This document shows positions 55,277 through 63,791 of a DNA stretch of 64,000 bases, one piece after another. Position 1 is the first letter of the stretch, and every line of letters starts with the position of its first letter. The notes beneath the pieces are model-generated. The model was not told where the DNA came from. It saw only the letters and a list, made by a program, of their open reading frames with translations, and made no database searches. This DNA comes from Marinifilum sp. N1E240 (lineage in GTDB: Bacteria; Bacteroidota; Bacteroidia; Bacteroidales; Marinifilaceae): positions 399,088-463,087 of the forward strand of contig NZ_WHKF01000001.1 of NCBI RefSeq assembly GCF_009295825.1, given 5' to 3'. The position numbers and the translations under genes were made by a program.

Positions 55277-56404
55277 CTAGTTTGAAAGATGTTTCGATAG
55301 CTCTGTTTTTAAGATTTCAGGATCAAACTTGTTTTGTTTGTAGATAATGTTTCCTTCAGAATCGAGTAAAAAAGCCTTAAAACTTCTATCTAAATAGCGA
55401 ATAAAATCGACACTATGGTCTAAACTTTCTATTTCAATACAATTCAATTCAGGTTTGGATTCTGGATGCCAATTTTTAGCTATTGCGCTACCTTTTATCT
55501 GAACCATGTTAAAGGATGAATTCCTCATAATACTTACGACTTCAAGTGTCGGATGAGTACTTGTGATTTCCTGAATATTGGTATAGAATTCTTTGTTTTG
55601 TTCTTGAGTCCATGTTCTCCAGATGTACAATAGAATTGGTTTGCCTTTTTGCTTTGCTAAATCATAAAGATCACCATTTAGAGTTTTTGCCTTAAAATAA
55701 GGAAATTGTCCATTACCATTTAATGTTTCAATTGTGTTCACTCTTTTTTCTAGATTATTCACATAAAGACCATTTGGGTTGGCTTGTTTCAGAGTTTTCA
55801 ATTGTTCTTTAACATATTCAATCCCTTTTTTAGCTCTAAAATAATCTTGATAAATTAGATATGGAATTACCGGTGAGGAAGCATATTTGTAGTAATACTT
55901 ATTTTTGAATTGATTTAATCTTTTGTATTCAGCCATGAATTTGGCTTTCTTAATAGAGTCATTATATACTTCCGGAATTTCAAGATTATCAGCAATTTTT
56001 AATTTTTGCTTATTGTTTTCTTTTAATTTGATTAGAAAATCTTCGTATCTGTCTTGGGCAGGTGAGCCTTTCAATTTTCCGATCGCAAATTTATGCTTAA
56101 AATCTTTTGCGTGAATAATAATGTTCATATTGGTAGGCGAGAGAAAAAGTTTACATTTTTTCCATTTGGTAATTCTTAATTCTGCCGCAAAGGCTTGTTT
56201 GCATTTTCCTGAGAATTTAAAATCACCATTTTTAATTTTTACTGAATCAATGAGTACTGATTTTTCACCATTGTTTTTATACAAATAGATGGTTTGATCT
56301 TGTAGTCCACCAATCATTCCTTGTAGAACGAACTCTTTGTCTTGAGCTTTTGTAGTGTAAACTGTAATTAAGGAAACAATTATGGAAAGTATTAATCTCT
56401 TCAT
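55277..56404 (-). CDS. DUF4369/thioredoxin-fold secreted protein lacking active-site cysteines
   Basis: 375 residues, signal peptide MKRLILSIIVSLITVYTTKA. N-terminal DUF4369-type domain (FVLQGMIGGLQDQTIYLYKNNG), helical middle, C-terminal thioredoxin-like domain (LAKQKGKPILLYIWRTWTQE). The CXXC position reads WTQEQ: both Cys are gone. Probably a non-redox thioredoxin fold in the periplasm. No close partner genes (the next one is an SLC12-like gene 69 nt downstream). Confidence 0.8.
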   Translation of the reverse strand: MKRLILSIIVSLITVYTTKAQDKEFVLQGMIGGLQDQTIYLYKNNGEKSVLIDSVKIKNGDFKFSGKCKQAFAAELRITKWKKCKLFLSPTNMNIIIHAKDFKHKFAIGKLKGSPAQDRYEDFLIKLKENNKQKLKIADNLEIPEVYNDSIKKAKFMAEYKRLNQFKNKYYYKYASSPVIPYLIYQDYFRAKKGIEYVKEQLKTLKQANPNGLYVNNLEKRVNTIETLNGNGQFPYFKAKTLNGDLYDLAKQKGKPILLYIWRTWTQEQNKEFYTNIQEITSTHPTLEVVSIMRNSSFNMVQIKGSAIAKNWHPESKPELNCIEIESLDHSVDFIRYLDRSFKAFLLDSEGNIIYKQNKFDPEILKTELSKHLSN

Positions 56405-56605
56405 TTTTAGGATACGTTAATTGGGTTTTATTTTAAAAACTAAAGATAATAATAATCTCTTTTAATCATAAATTATTAAAGATTTGGATTTTTTCGAGAA
56501 ACTCACTTGTAAAAATGTCAATAATTAGTCTGGATTGTAAGGTAAAGTACTTATAAAAAGTTTTTTAAGTTTTAAGAAAGTATTTGTAAATTATAAGAAT
56601 ATGTG

Positions 56606-57565
56606 ATGTTTATTAAAATGAATTATTTGTCGGTAAGAAATATAATCATGTTTATTTTGTTGGCTGGAATTATCGTGTTATGGATTTTTTCAGGAATCAT
56701 TGCTGAATCTACTTTTAGCTTTGTGGAAACTAATTTATCTCCAGATTCATACATGCGTTCTGGCACTGAAGGCCTACAGGTTATTGTACAATCTTATGCT
56801 GGTGTATTATTAGTATTTTGGATATTACTTATAATCTTGTTGTTTACAGAGATAGGAGTAAGGTTACAATGTATTTTTTTCCCGGAAAGAGTTAAAGTGT
56901 TTTTTTTAGGAGATATCTCTAAAGCTAACGTACTAAAAAGATATTATCAAAAATTATTTTTCACTTCTGTACTTTTAGGGATTCCCATTACATTATTGTC
57001 TTTTTTTAATCATAGTCCTGTTGTTCAGGAATTATTAAAAGAGGATGGAATTTTTGAATACTCAACCTTTTTTCTTCTTTTAATTTCAAGTGTAATGCTT
57101 TTGGCTGCGTATTTTTTAAGTAGAAAGATACAGCCTAACAATAGAATATTAAGCTATGTATTTGTTCTGTTTTCTATATTTTTATTGCTAGTTGCTTTTG
57201 AAGAAATAAGTTGGGGACAAAGAATTTTTGGTTGGGAAACTTCAGAAGAGCTTATGAAATACAATGATCAGAATGAGATTAATATTCATAATATGTTTAA
57301 TTTATTTTTCCCATTCATTTATCCAGTTGCAGCAATACTAATTTTTCTGTTGTGTCTATTAGGCTGGATACCACGACGTAAATATCGAACCGATAAATTT
57401 AAATTGTTTTTTCCACACCCAAGTCTTTTTCCATTTGTCTTATATGCTCTAATATCACTCTTGGCTGGAGATAAAGAGGTTTTTGAAGTATTCATTTATT
57501 TCTTCTTTTTCTTTTACAGTTTGAATATGTACTTGATATTATTTTATAAGAGAGTTGATTTGTAG
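56606..57565 (+). CDS. Uncharacterised polytopic membrane protein with EEISWGQR motif
   Basis: 319 residues, six or seven hydrophobic helices. The only strong motif is LLVAFEEISWGQRIFGWETSEEL followed by YNDQNEINIHNM, a polar segment (Glu-Glu, Trp, Gln, Arg, Asn, Glu, His) between helices that looks like a conserved catalytic or ligand-binding site; I recall it from unannotated membrane proteins in several phyla but no function is known to me. Start: ATG at 56606 chosen; GTG at 56603 and ATG at 56618 are possible. It lies 37 nt before the saccharopine-dehydrogenase-like gene. Confidence 0.6.
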   Translation: MFIKMNYLSVRNIIMFILLAGIIVLWIFSGIIAESTFSFVETNLSPDSYMRSGTEGLQVIVQSYAGVLLVFWILLIILLFTEIGVRLQCIFFPERVKVFFLGDISKANVLKRYYQKLFFTSVLLGIPITLLSFFNHSPVVQELLKEDGIFEYSTFFLLLISSVMLLAAYFLSRKIQPNNRILSYVFVLFSIFLLLVAFEEISWGQRIFGWETSEELMKYNDQNEINIHNMFNLFFPFIYPVAAILIFLLCLLGWIPRRKYRTDKFKLFFPHPSLFPFVLYALISLLAGDKEVFEVFIYFFFFFYSLNMYLILFYKRVDL

Positions 57566-57602
57566 AGAGCCTTAGGACTTAATTAAGAAAAAAATTAATA
57601 GG

Positions 57603-58721
57603 ATGAAGAAAATAACTGTATTAGGCACCGGTTTGGTTGGTAAATTAATTGCAATTGATTTAAGTGAAAGATATGCTGTTACTGCTGTTGATCAAGATGC
57701 AAAAGCATTGGAGGAATTGAAACGATATTCAAGCATAAAGGTTTTAAGGAGGGATTTATCGGAAGTGGGAGCTGTCAGAAAGCTGGTTGCTGATTCTGAT
57801 TTGGTTATTGGTGCAGTTCCTGGATTTATGGGGTACAAAACTGTTCGAGAAGTTATCGAGGCGGGAAAAGATATGGTTGATATCTCATTTTTTCCAGAAG
57901 ATCCTTTTGAATTAGATGGTTTAGCAAAAAATAACGGATGTTGCATTCTCACAGATTGTGGCGTTGCTCCTGGTATTGGTAATTTAATTCTAGGATATCA
58001 CAATGAAAAAATGAAGGTGAATAATTTTAGATGCATGGTGGGTGGTTTACCTTTCGAGAGGGAGTGGCCTTGGGAATATAGAGCAGTTTTTTCACCGCTT
58101 GATGTGATTGAAGAATATACCCGATCTGCCAGATATGTTCAAAATGGAGAGGTGATAGTAAGAGAAGCACTATCGGATCCTGAGTTGGTAAATTTTGAAA
58201 AGGTAGGAACATTGGAAGCGTGGAATTCTGATGGTTTGCGTAGTTTGATAAAAACGATGAATGTTCCTAATATGATTGAGAAGACATTACGATACCCAGG
58301 GACAATAGAATATTTGAGAGTTCTGCGTGATACAGGCTACTTTTCGCATGAGGAAATTGAGGTTGCTGGACAAATAATCAGACCCATAGATTTAACCTCA
58401 AAATTACTATTCTCGAAATGGAAATTGAAACCAGAGGAGAAAGAGTTTACCGTAATGCGAGTAGAGGTGGAAGGCACTAAGAATGGATTGAATCAACGAA
58501 TTGTATACGATTTATTTGATCAGTTCGACGAAGAAAAAGGATTCACCTCGATGGCACGAACAACCGGATACACCTGTACAGCAGTGGCAAATATTCTCTT
58601 AAAAGGAAAATTTGATCGGAAAGGTATCAATCCTCCTGAATATTTAGGAAAGTATGAAGAGTGCTTCCAATTTGTCTTTGATTACCTAAAAGAGCGAGGT
58701 GTTAATTATACCATTTGCTAA
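57603..58721 (+). CDS. Saccharopine dehydrogenase/lysine dehydrogenase-like oxidoreductase
   Basis: 372 residues. Rossmann N-terminus KKITVLGTGLVGKLIAIDLS with GxGxxG, then VDQDAKALEELK and the saccharopine-dehydrogenase-type domain (DSDLVIGAVPGFMGYKTVREVIEAGKDMVDISFF). Family members act on saccharopine, lysine, or carboxynorspermidine. Which substrate applies cannot be read out. It may be co-transcribed with the membrane protein before it, and its 3' end lies 3 nt from hydF (convergent). Confidence 0.85.
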   Translation: MKKITVLGTGLVGKLIAIDLSERYAVTAVDQDAKALEELKRYSSIKVLRRDLSEVGAVRKLVADSDLVIGAVPGFMGYKTVREVIEAGKDMVDISFFPEDPFELDGLAKNNGCCILTDCGVAPGIGNLILGYHNEKMKVNNFRCMVGGLPFEREWPWEYRAVFSPLDVIEEYTRSARYVQNGEVIVREALSDPELVNFEKVGTLEAWNSDGLRSLIKTMNVPNMIEKTLRYPGTIEYLRVLRDTGYFSHEEIEVAGQIIRPIDLTSKLLFSKWKLKPEEKEFTVMRVEVEGTKNGLNQRIVYDLFDQFDEEKGFTSMARTTGYTCTAVANILLKGKFDRKGINPPEYLGKYEECFQFVFDYLKERGVNYTIC

Positions 58722-58724
58722 GAT

Positions 58725-59945
58725 CTACAAATAATCAAGAGATGAATCTTCTATTTTTGCAAATGGAGCTACAGCTCTGTTGTAAATTCCCTGTACATAT
58801 GCAATTGCCATTCCGTAATTGGTTACTGGTATTCCTCCATCAATTGCCGGCTGCAGTCGGTTGCTCAATTGCTTGGGAGTAATCATGCAACCACCACATT
58901 GAATTAGTAATGCATAATCAGACATTTCATCAGGTATTTCATCTAAACCTGCTATTACAACAAATTCTAATTGTTTACCAGTGTAATTTGAAATCCATCG
59001 AGGAATTTTCACTCTGCCAATATCGTCGCAGGAAGTATGATGAGTACAGCTTTCCAATAGCAGAACTTTGTCACCATCCTTTAGGTCAGATATCTTCGGA
59101 GTTCCTTGTAAGTAAGCATTAAAATTACCTTTAAAATGTGCCAGCATAATACTAAAACTGGTAAGAGCCACATCCGAAGGAATCGATGCTCCTGCTTTTA
59201 AGAACACCTGGCTATCGGTTACAACCAATTTTGGTTTAATACCTGTTTTGCGAAGAAAAGCATCTACTTCACGTTCTTTTAAAACAATACAAACAGCATC
59301 ATTATCTAAAATATCACGAATTGCCTGAACTTGCGGTAAAATTAATCGACCTGCAGGCGCTTCGATATCAATAGGAGTAATTAAAAGAACAATATCACCA
59401 TAGGAAATCAGATCACCCAACAGGGAAGGAGTTGTAAATGCTGATTCCGGAATTGTCTGTTTGATACTCTTTACAATTGGCTCGATATTGCCGTTCGTAT
59501 TTGAGAAGTGAAGTATTTCCTTTGCTCCTTTATCAAGTAGTAATTCTGATGTATTGGAGTGAAGTAGTTCAATATCTTCCTTATTGTGAACAGCGATGAA
59601 TGGAACATCTTGTTTTTTGAATTTTTCAATTAGATCCAATTCAAATTCACCAAAAGTATTTTGAGTAATCACCAAAATTGCCAAATCGATAGTTTTAATG
59701 GCTTGATTGGTTTTAAGAATTCGTTTTTTTCCCAATTCCCCTGTATCATCAATACCGGCCGTGTCAATTAAAATCACTGGACCAAATCCGGTAATCTCGA
59801 ACGATTTTTTAACTGGATCTGTTGTTGTTCCAGCAACATCTGAAACAATTGCAATATCCTGACCAGCTAAAAAGTTGATTAAAGTACTTTTACCATTATT
59901 TCTTCTTCCAAAAATTCCGATATGTGGACGTCTTTCTCTTCCCAT
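58725..59945 (-). CDS. hydF: [FeFe]-hydrogenase H-cluster maturation GTPase HydF
   Basis: 406 residues. Scaffold on which the diiron subcluster of [FeFe] hydrogenase is built. GTPase domain with Walker A GRRNNGKST and G-motifs DTAGID and HNKED, then the C-terminal [4Fe-4S] region with C-T-H, 46 residues, and Q-C-G-G-C. Classical HydF has H-C-x-x-C; here the His is Gln. hydE and hydG are not in the window. The gene is 9 nt after aspA and is the last of a minus-strand unit with ppx, an NtrC-type regulator and aspA. Confidence 0.93.
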   Translation of the reverse strand: MGRERRPHIGIFGRRNNGKSTLINFLAGQDIAIVSDVAGTTTDPVKKSFEITGFGPVILIDTAGIDDTGELGKKRILKTNQAIKTIDLAILVITQNTFGEFELDLIEKFKKQDVPFIAVHNKEDIELLHSNTSELLLDKGAKEILHFSNTNGNIEPIVKSIKQTIPESAFTTPSLLGDLISYGDIVLLITPIDIEAPAGRLILPQVQAIRDILDNDAVCIVLKEREVDAFLRKTGIKPKLVVTDSQVFLKAGASIPSDVALTSFSIMLAHFKGNFNAYLQGTPKISDLKDGDKVLLLESCTHHTSCDDIGRVKIPRWISNYTGKQLEFVVIAGLDEIPDEMSDYALLIQCGGCMITPKQLSNRLQPAIDGGIPVTNYGMAIAYVQGIYNRAVAPFAKIEDSSLDYL

Positions 59946-59954
59946 TTTATTCAG

Positions 59955-61409
59955 TTATCGCTGTTCACTGTTAATCGTATCGCCTATAATAAATCCTAAT
60001 TTCAACAATTCCTCTGGCTTAATTAAATTTTCCAATGATTGCACATCTATAATTTTAAGCTTTTCGTTCGCTTCAAGAATTGAAATTTGATGTATTTTCA
60101 TCTCCTTAGCCAATTTTGCTGCTTTGTGATAGCCCACATAAGGAGATAATGCTGTGGCAACTGAAGGATTTTTTAGTAAATTATCTTCAATTGGATTTGA
60201 TTTTATTATCAACTGTTTAAACAGATTATCTGCTAAAGTTTTATTCGAGGCAATTAATAGTTTGATACTATCCAAAAGTGCATGACCAATGGATGGGAGA
60301 TAAGCATTTAGATCCAAACAACCTTGTCCGGCTAAATTACTAATCATCATATCATTTGAATAAACTTTGTGAGCCGAACTAATTATAAATTCTGGAATTA
60401 CAGGATTAATTTTCCCTGGCATAATAGAGCTACCAACCTGTTTTTGAGGAAGATTAAGTTCTCTGTTGTGAAATAAATCGGAACCTAGTAATCTTAAATC
60501 AGAAACCATTTTTTCCAGATTTACAGCGTGCGCTTTTAGTATGGCATGAACTTCGACAAAACCATCCTGATTTGAAGTTGCGTCTGATAAATTCTCTGAT
60601 CGGGTTATTGGTAATCCAGTTAGTTTTTGCAGGTTTGGAACTACTTCCATAATAAAAAATCGAGGAATAGATAGTCCTGTTCCAATAGCTCCACCGCCTA
60701 GATTTACTTCTTTAATTCTTTCGAAACATTTGGAAACTCTCCACCAATCTCTCGAAAGAGCATTGTTGTATGTGCTAAATAATTTATCGTAGGAAGTGGG
60801 AACAGCTGCCTGCATCTGCGTATAGCCTTGTCGAAGAACATTTCTGTACTTACTCTCGATTTTTTCAACTGCCAATCGTAATTCGTTAATTGATTCTTCC
60901 AGTTCCTGTAACAATTTAATGGCTGCAACTTTTAGCGAAGTAGGAATTACATCATTTGTAGATTGGAATACATTTGCATGTTCAAAAGGATCAATTTTGC
61001 TATAATCACCAATATCTTTGCCGGCGATTTGTAATGCACGATTTGAGATAATCTCATTCACATTCATGTTGATACTTGTACCAGCACCACCCTGAATTGC
61101 AGGAACTATAAAGTTCTCGAAATGTTTGCCTTCATTTATTTCAGAAGCAACATCTTGTAAATTTTCAATCAGATTTTTATCAAGTAATTGGAAAGGAAAT
61201 TCTTGATTCGGAAATTTTCGATCAATTCCTTGCAGAAAACCAAGGTAGGTTTTGTAACAAGCCTTTTTCACGATTCCAACAGCCATAAACCATTCCTTAT
61301 GAAATGGTGTTTGATCAGGGAAATTCTCTTGTGCACGAAGTGAATGTATTCCCCAAAGTGCATCCTTTGGAATCTCTCTGCTACCGATAAAATCTGATTC
61401 TGTTCTCAT
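59955..61409 (-). CDS. aspA: Aspartate ammonia-lyase
   Basis: 484 residues, aspartase/fumarase superfamily. Splits aspartate into fumarate and ammonia. Signature VGSSIMPGKINPVIPEF includes the catalytic Ser loop; MNVNEIISNRALQ and QSTNDVIPTSLKVAAIKLL are aspartase/fumarase blocks. Located 2 nt after the response regulator and 9 nt before hydF. AspA next to HydF occurs in other hydrogenase maturation loci and may supply ammonium for the dithiomethylamine bridge (inference). Confidence 0.92.
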   Translation of the reverse strand: MRTESDFIGSREIPKDALWGIHSLRAQENFPDQTPFHKEWFMAVGIVKKACYKTYLGFLQGIDRKFPNQEFPFQLLDKNLIENLQDVASEINEGKHFENFIVPAIQGGAGTSINMNVNEIISNRALQIAGKDIGDYSKIDPFEHANVFQSTNDVIPTSLKVAAIKLLQELEESINELRLAVEKIESKYRNVLRQGYTQMQAAVPTSYDKLFSTYNNALSRDWWRVSKCFERIKEVNLGGGAIGTGLSIPRFFIMEVVPNLQKLTGLPITRSENLSDATSNQDGFVEVHAILKAHAVNLEKMVSDLRLLGSDLFHNRELNLPQKQVGSSIMPGKINPVIPEFIISSAHKVYSNDMMISNLAGQGCLDLNAYLPSIGHALLDSIKLLIASNKTLADNLFKQLIIKSNPIEDNLLKNPSVATALSPYVGYHKAAKLAKEMKIHQISILEANEKLKIIDVQSLENLIKPEELLKLGFIIGDTINSEQR

Positions 61410-61411
61410 GT

Positions 61412-62575
61412 TTATTTGGCTACTTTGGTATATGATTTTACATCATCAACACTTATACTCGCTTGTCCTAATATTATTAATCTTTCAATAATATTTCTGA
61501 ATTCTCTGATGTTACCAGTGTAGTTGATTTTCTTCAGTTCTTCCAATGCGTCTTCATCAATTCTTTTAATAGGTAAGCCCATTTCTGCACAAATCATATC
61601 AACAAAATGATTTGCCAACAGAGGAACATCATCAATTCTTTCATTTAGCGAAGGAACTTCAATTAAAATTACACTTAAACGGTGATATAAATCTTCTCTA
61701 AAATTGTTGTTTTGAATCTCTTCAGCAAGATTTTTGTTCGTAGCAGCAATCACACGAACATTCACTTTTATTTCTTTATCGCCACCAACACGAGTAATTC
61801 TATTTTCCTGAAGAGCACGCAGAACTTTCGCTTGCGCTGATAAGCTCATGTCTCCAATTTCATCTAGAAATAGAGTTCCACCATCAGCCAATTCAAATTT
61901 ACCTTTACGCTGCTTGTGTGCTGATGTAAAAGAACCTTTTTCGTGTCCGAACAATTCACTTTCGATCAATTCTGAAGGAATTGCAGCACAATTCACTTCA
62001 ATAAACGGACTTTTGCAGCGATTGCTTTGTTCGTGAATACGATGAGCGACTAATTCCTTTCCAGTTCCATTTGGTCCGGTGATCAGAACTCGCGCGTCTG
62101 TAGGAGCAACTTTGTCGATCATTTCATTTACTTGATGAATGGCTTCTGATTCACCAATCATCTCGTATTTTTTGCTCACCTTACGCTTCAAAACTTTTGT
62201 TTCTGTAATTAGTTTCGATTTGTCTAAAGCATTCTTAATAGTGATCAGGATTCGATTCAAATCCAAAGGTTTTTCGATAAAATCGAAAGCTCCTTTTTTA
62301 ATGGCTTCAACAGCTGTGTCTATATTTCCATGTCCTGATATCATGATAACGGGTGTATCGAGAGCTAACTCCTGAGTTTTTTCCAAAACTTCGATACCAT
62401 CCATTTGAGGCATTTTAATATCGCAAAGAATTACATCGAATTCATCACTCTTAGCCAGTTCCAATCCTTCTACGCCATTTTCGGCTAGACTGATTTCATA
62501 ATTTTCGTAGCTAAGAATATCTTTTAAAGTATTGCGAATGCTTCGTTCGTCGTCAATGATTAGGATCTTGGACAT
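61412..62575 (-). CDS. Response regulator with sigma54 AAA+ domain, no DNA-binding domain
   Basis: 387 residues. Receiver domain 1-120 (phosphoacceptor Asp52 in LCDIKMPQMDG), then an NtrC-type AAA+ domain with Walker A GPNGTGKE and GTLFLDEIGDMS. The GAFTGA loop that touches sigma54 reads GSFTSA. The chain ends about 15 residues after the AAA+ region, so the usual Fis HTH is missing. 2 nt before aspA and 2 nt after ppx; a histidine kinase partner is not in the window. Confidence 0.9.
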   Translation of the reverse strand: MSKILIIDDERSIRNTLKDILSYENYEISLAENGVEGLELAKSDEFDVILCDIKMPQMDGIEVLEKTQELALDTPVIMISGHGNIDTAVEAIKKGAFDFIEKPLDLNRILITIKNALDKSKLITETKVLKRKVSKKYEMIGESEAIHQVNEMIDKVAPTDARVLITGPNGTGKELVAHRIHEQSNRCKSPFIEVNCAAIPSELIESELFGHEKGSFTSAHKQRKGKFELADGGTLFLDEIGDMSLSAQAKVLRALQENRITRVGGDKEIKVNVRVIAATNKNLAEEIQNNNFREDLYHRLSVILIEVPSLNERIDDVPLLANHFVDMICAEMGLPIKRIDEDALEELKKINYTGNIREFRNIIERLIILGQASISVDDVKSYTKVAK

Positions 62576-62577
62576 GC

Positions 62578-63552
62578 TTATTTATTTACTTCAACAGATT
62601 CACTTTCTGTTGGATTAATATTTTTTTCAAAAAACTCATACAAAGCACCCTCTTTAAGCGCGTAGGATGATTGGTACAATTTACTAAATCCGGCTTCTTT
62701 CACCAGCTGGTTGATAAAAATACTTGCAATTACCATCAATTCAACTCGAACTGGGTCCATTCCAGGCATTTCTTTTCTCTCTTCTAAAGTTGAATTGAGA
62801 AAGCTTTGATGCAATCTGAAAAAATCCTTGAGTTTTATTTCAAATTGTGATTCTGGTAATCCATTTGAAGGAAGACCTTCGGCAAGTAGAACTTGTTTAA
62901 TCGTATCGAACGATCCTGATGAACCAATCAAAGTTTTAACAGAATGAAGTTCAATTGCTTCGAATAAATCGGATAATTGTTCTTTTAAATAAGTTTCAAC
63001 TTCCTGTGTCTCTCCTTTTTTGATAGGATCAGATGGCTTGAATTGTTCCAATAAACGAGTTATTCCTAGTTGATAACTTTTCTTCCAGAATACTTTCTCG
63101 TTATTAGCAATAATTATCTCATTGCTTCCGCCTCCAATATCGAGAATGGCAACTGGTTCGTGATTTAATTCCATTGCATTTTTGGTTCCGGAATAAATCA
63201 ATTCAGCTTCTCTGTCACCAGAAATTATTTCGATTGAAACACCATAATTCTTCTCAAGCATTTTTACAAATTCAATTCCATTTTCGGCTGATCTTATTGC
63301 TGAAGTAGCAAAGGCTATGCTTGTATCAACTTTGTGTTCTTTTGAAATTTTAGCTATTTCATCAAAAGCATTTTTAGCTCGTTGAAAAGCTTCTTCCGTA
63401 ATCATATTTTGATTAATACCGCCTTTTCCTATTTTGGTCGGATATTTTGAACGGTGCAGTATTTTAGGTTTCTCTCCCTCTTCTTGCTCCGCTACCAATA
63501 AATTGAATGTATTGGTTCCTAAATCAATTACAGAAATCCGTTTTATTTGCAT
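62578..63552 (-). CDS. Ppx/GppA-type phosphatase
   Basis: 324 residues, ASKHA fold. VIDLGTNTFNLLVAE is the phosphate-1 loop; FATSAIRSAENG, ILDIGGGSNEI and YSGTKNAM are family blocks. Hydrolyses polyphosphate or (p)ppGpp. It is short for Ppx, lacking the C-terminal HD-type domain, so closer to exopolyphosphatase-like GppA proteins. First gene of the minus-strand unit to hydF. Confidence 0.88.
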   Translation of the reverse strand: MQIKRISVIDLGTNTFNLLVAEQEEGEKPKILHRSKYPTKIGKGGINQNMITEEAFQRAKNAFDEIAKISKEHKVDTSIAFATSAIRSAENGIEFVKMLEKNYGVSIEIISGDREAELIYSGTKNAMELNHEPVAILDIGGGSNEIIIANNEKVFWKKSYQLGITRLLEQFKPSDPIKKGETQEVETYLKEQLSDLFEAIELHSVKTLIGSSGSFDTIKQVLLAEGLPSNGLPESQFEIKLKDFFRLHQSFLNSTLEERKEMPGMDPVRVELMVIASIFINQLVKEAGFSKLYQSSYALKEGALYEFFEKNINPTESESVEVNK

Positions 63553-63740
63553 TTTTGTTGGTTAAAGGTTTGTGTGAATGATGATTTCCTAATTCATAAA
63601 ATAAATTGGGAAAGCTATTCTAAATCGAAGATAGTAAAAACTTTGTTTTCGATTCATGCCATTTGTCAATGTCTTGTTATTACTCGCACATAAGACACGA
63701 GGCTAGCACCCCAAAAACTGTGCCTTTTTTATATTTATGA

Positions 63741-63770
63741 CAAATGCCCCAATAATAATTGAGGCATTTG
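63741..63770 (-). terminator. Hairpin after the ABC-2 permease gene
   Basis: CAAATGCCCCAAT and ATTGAGGCATTTG, 13 bp with one mismatch and a 4-nt loop, 22 nt downstream of the permease stop. The minus-strand T-run is weak. Confidence 0.55.
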
Positions 63771-63791
63771 AACTATTTAGTTTTTTTTTTT

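Noticed and set aside
63700-63732. Plus-strand hairpin GCAC/GTGC followed by six T, suggesting an orphan terminator or small RNA
   Set aside because: Stem is only four pairs plus a bulge, and no plus-strand gene or promoter precedes it.
62500-63791. Sigma54 (-24/-12) promoter upstream of the ppx-hydF unit
   Set aside because: No TGGCAC-N5-TTGC-like sequence was found on the minus strand before ppx.
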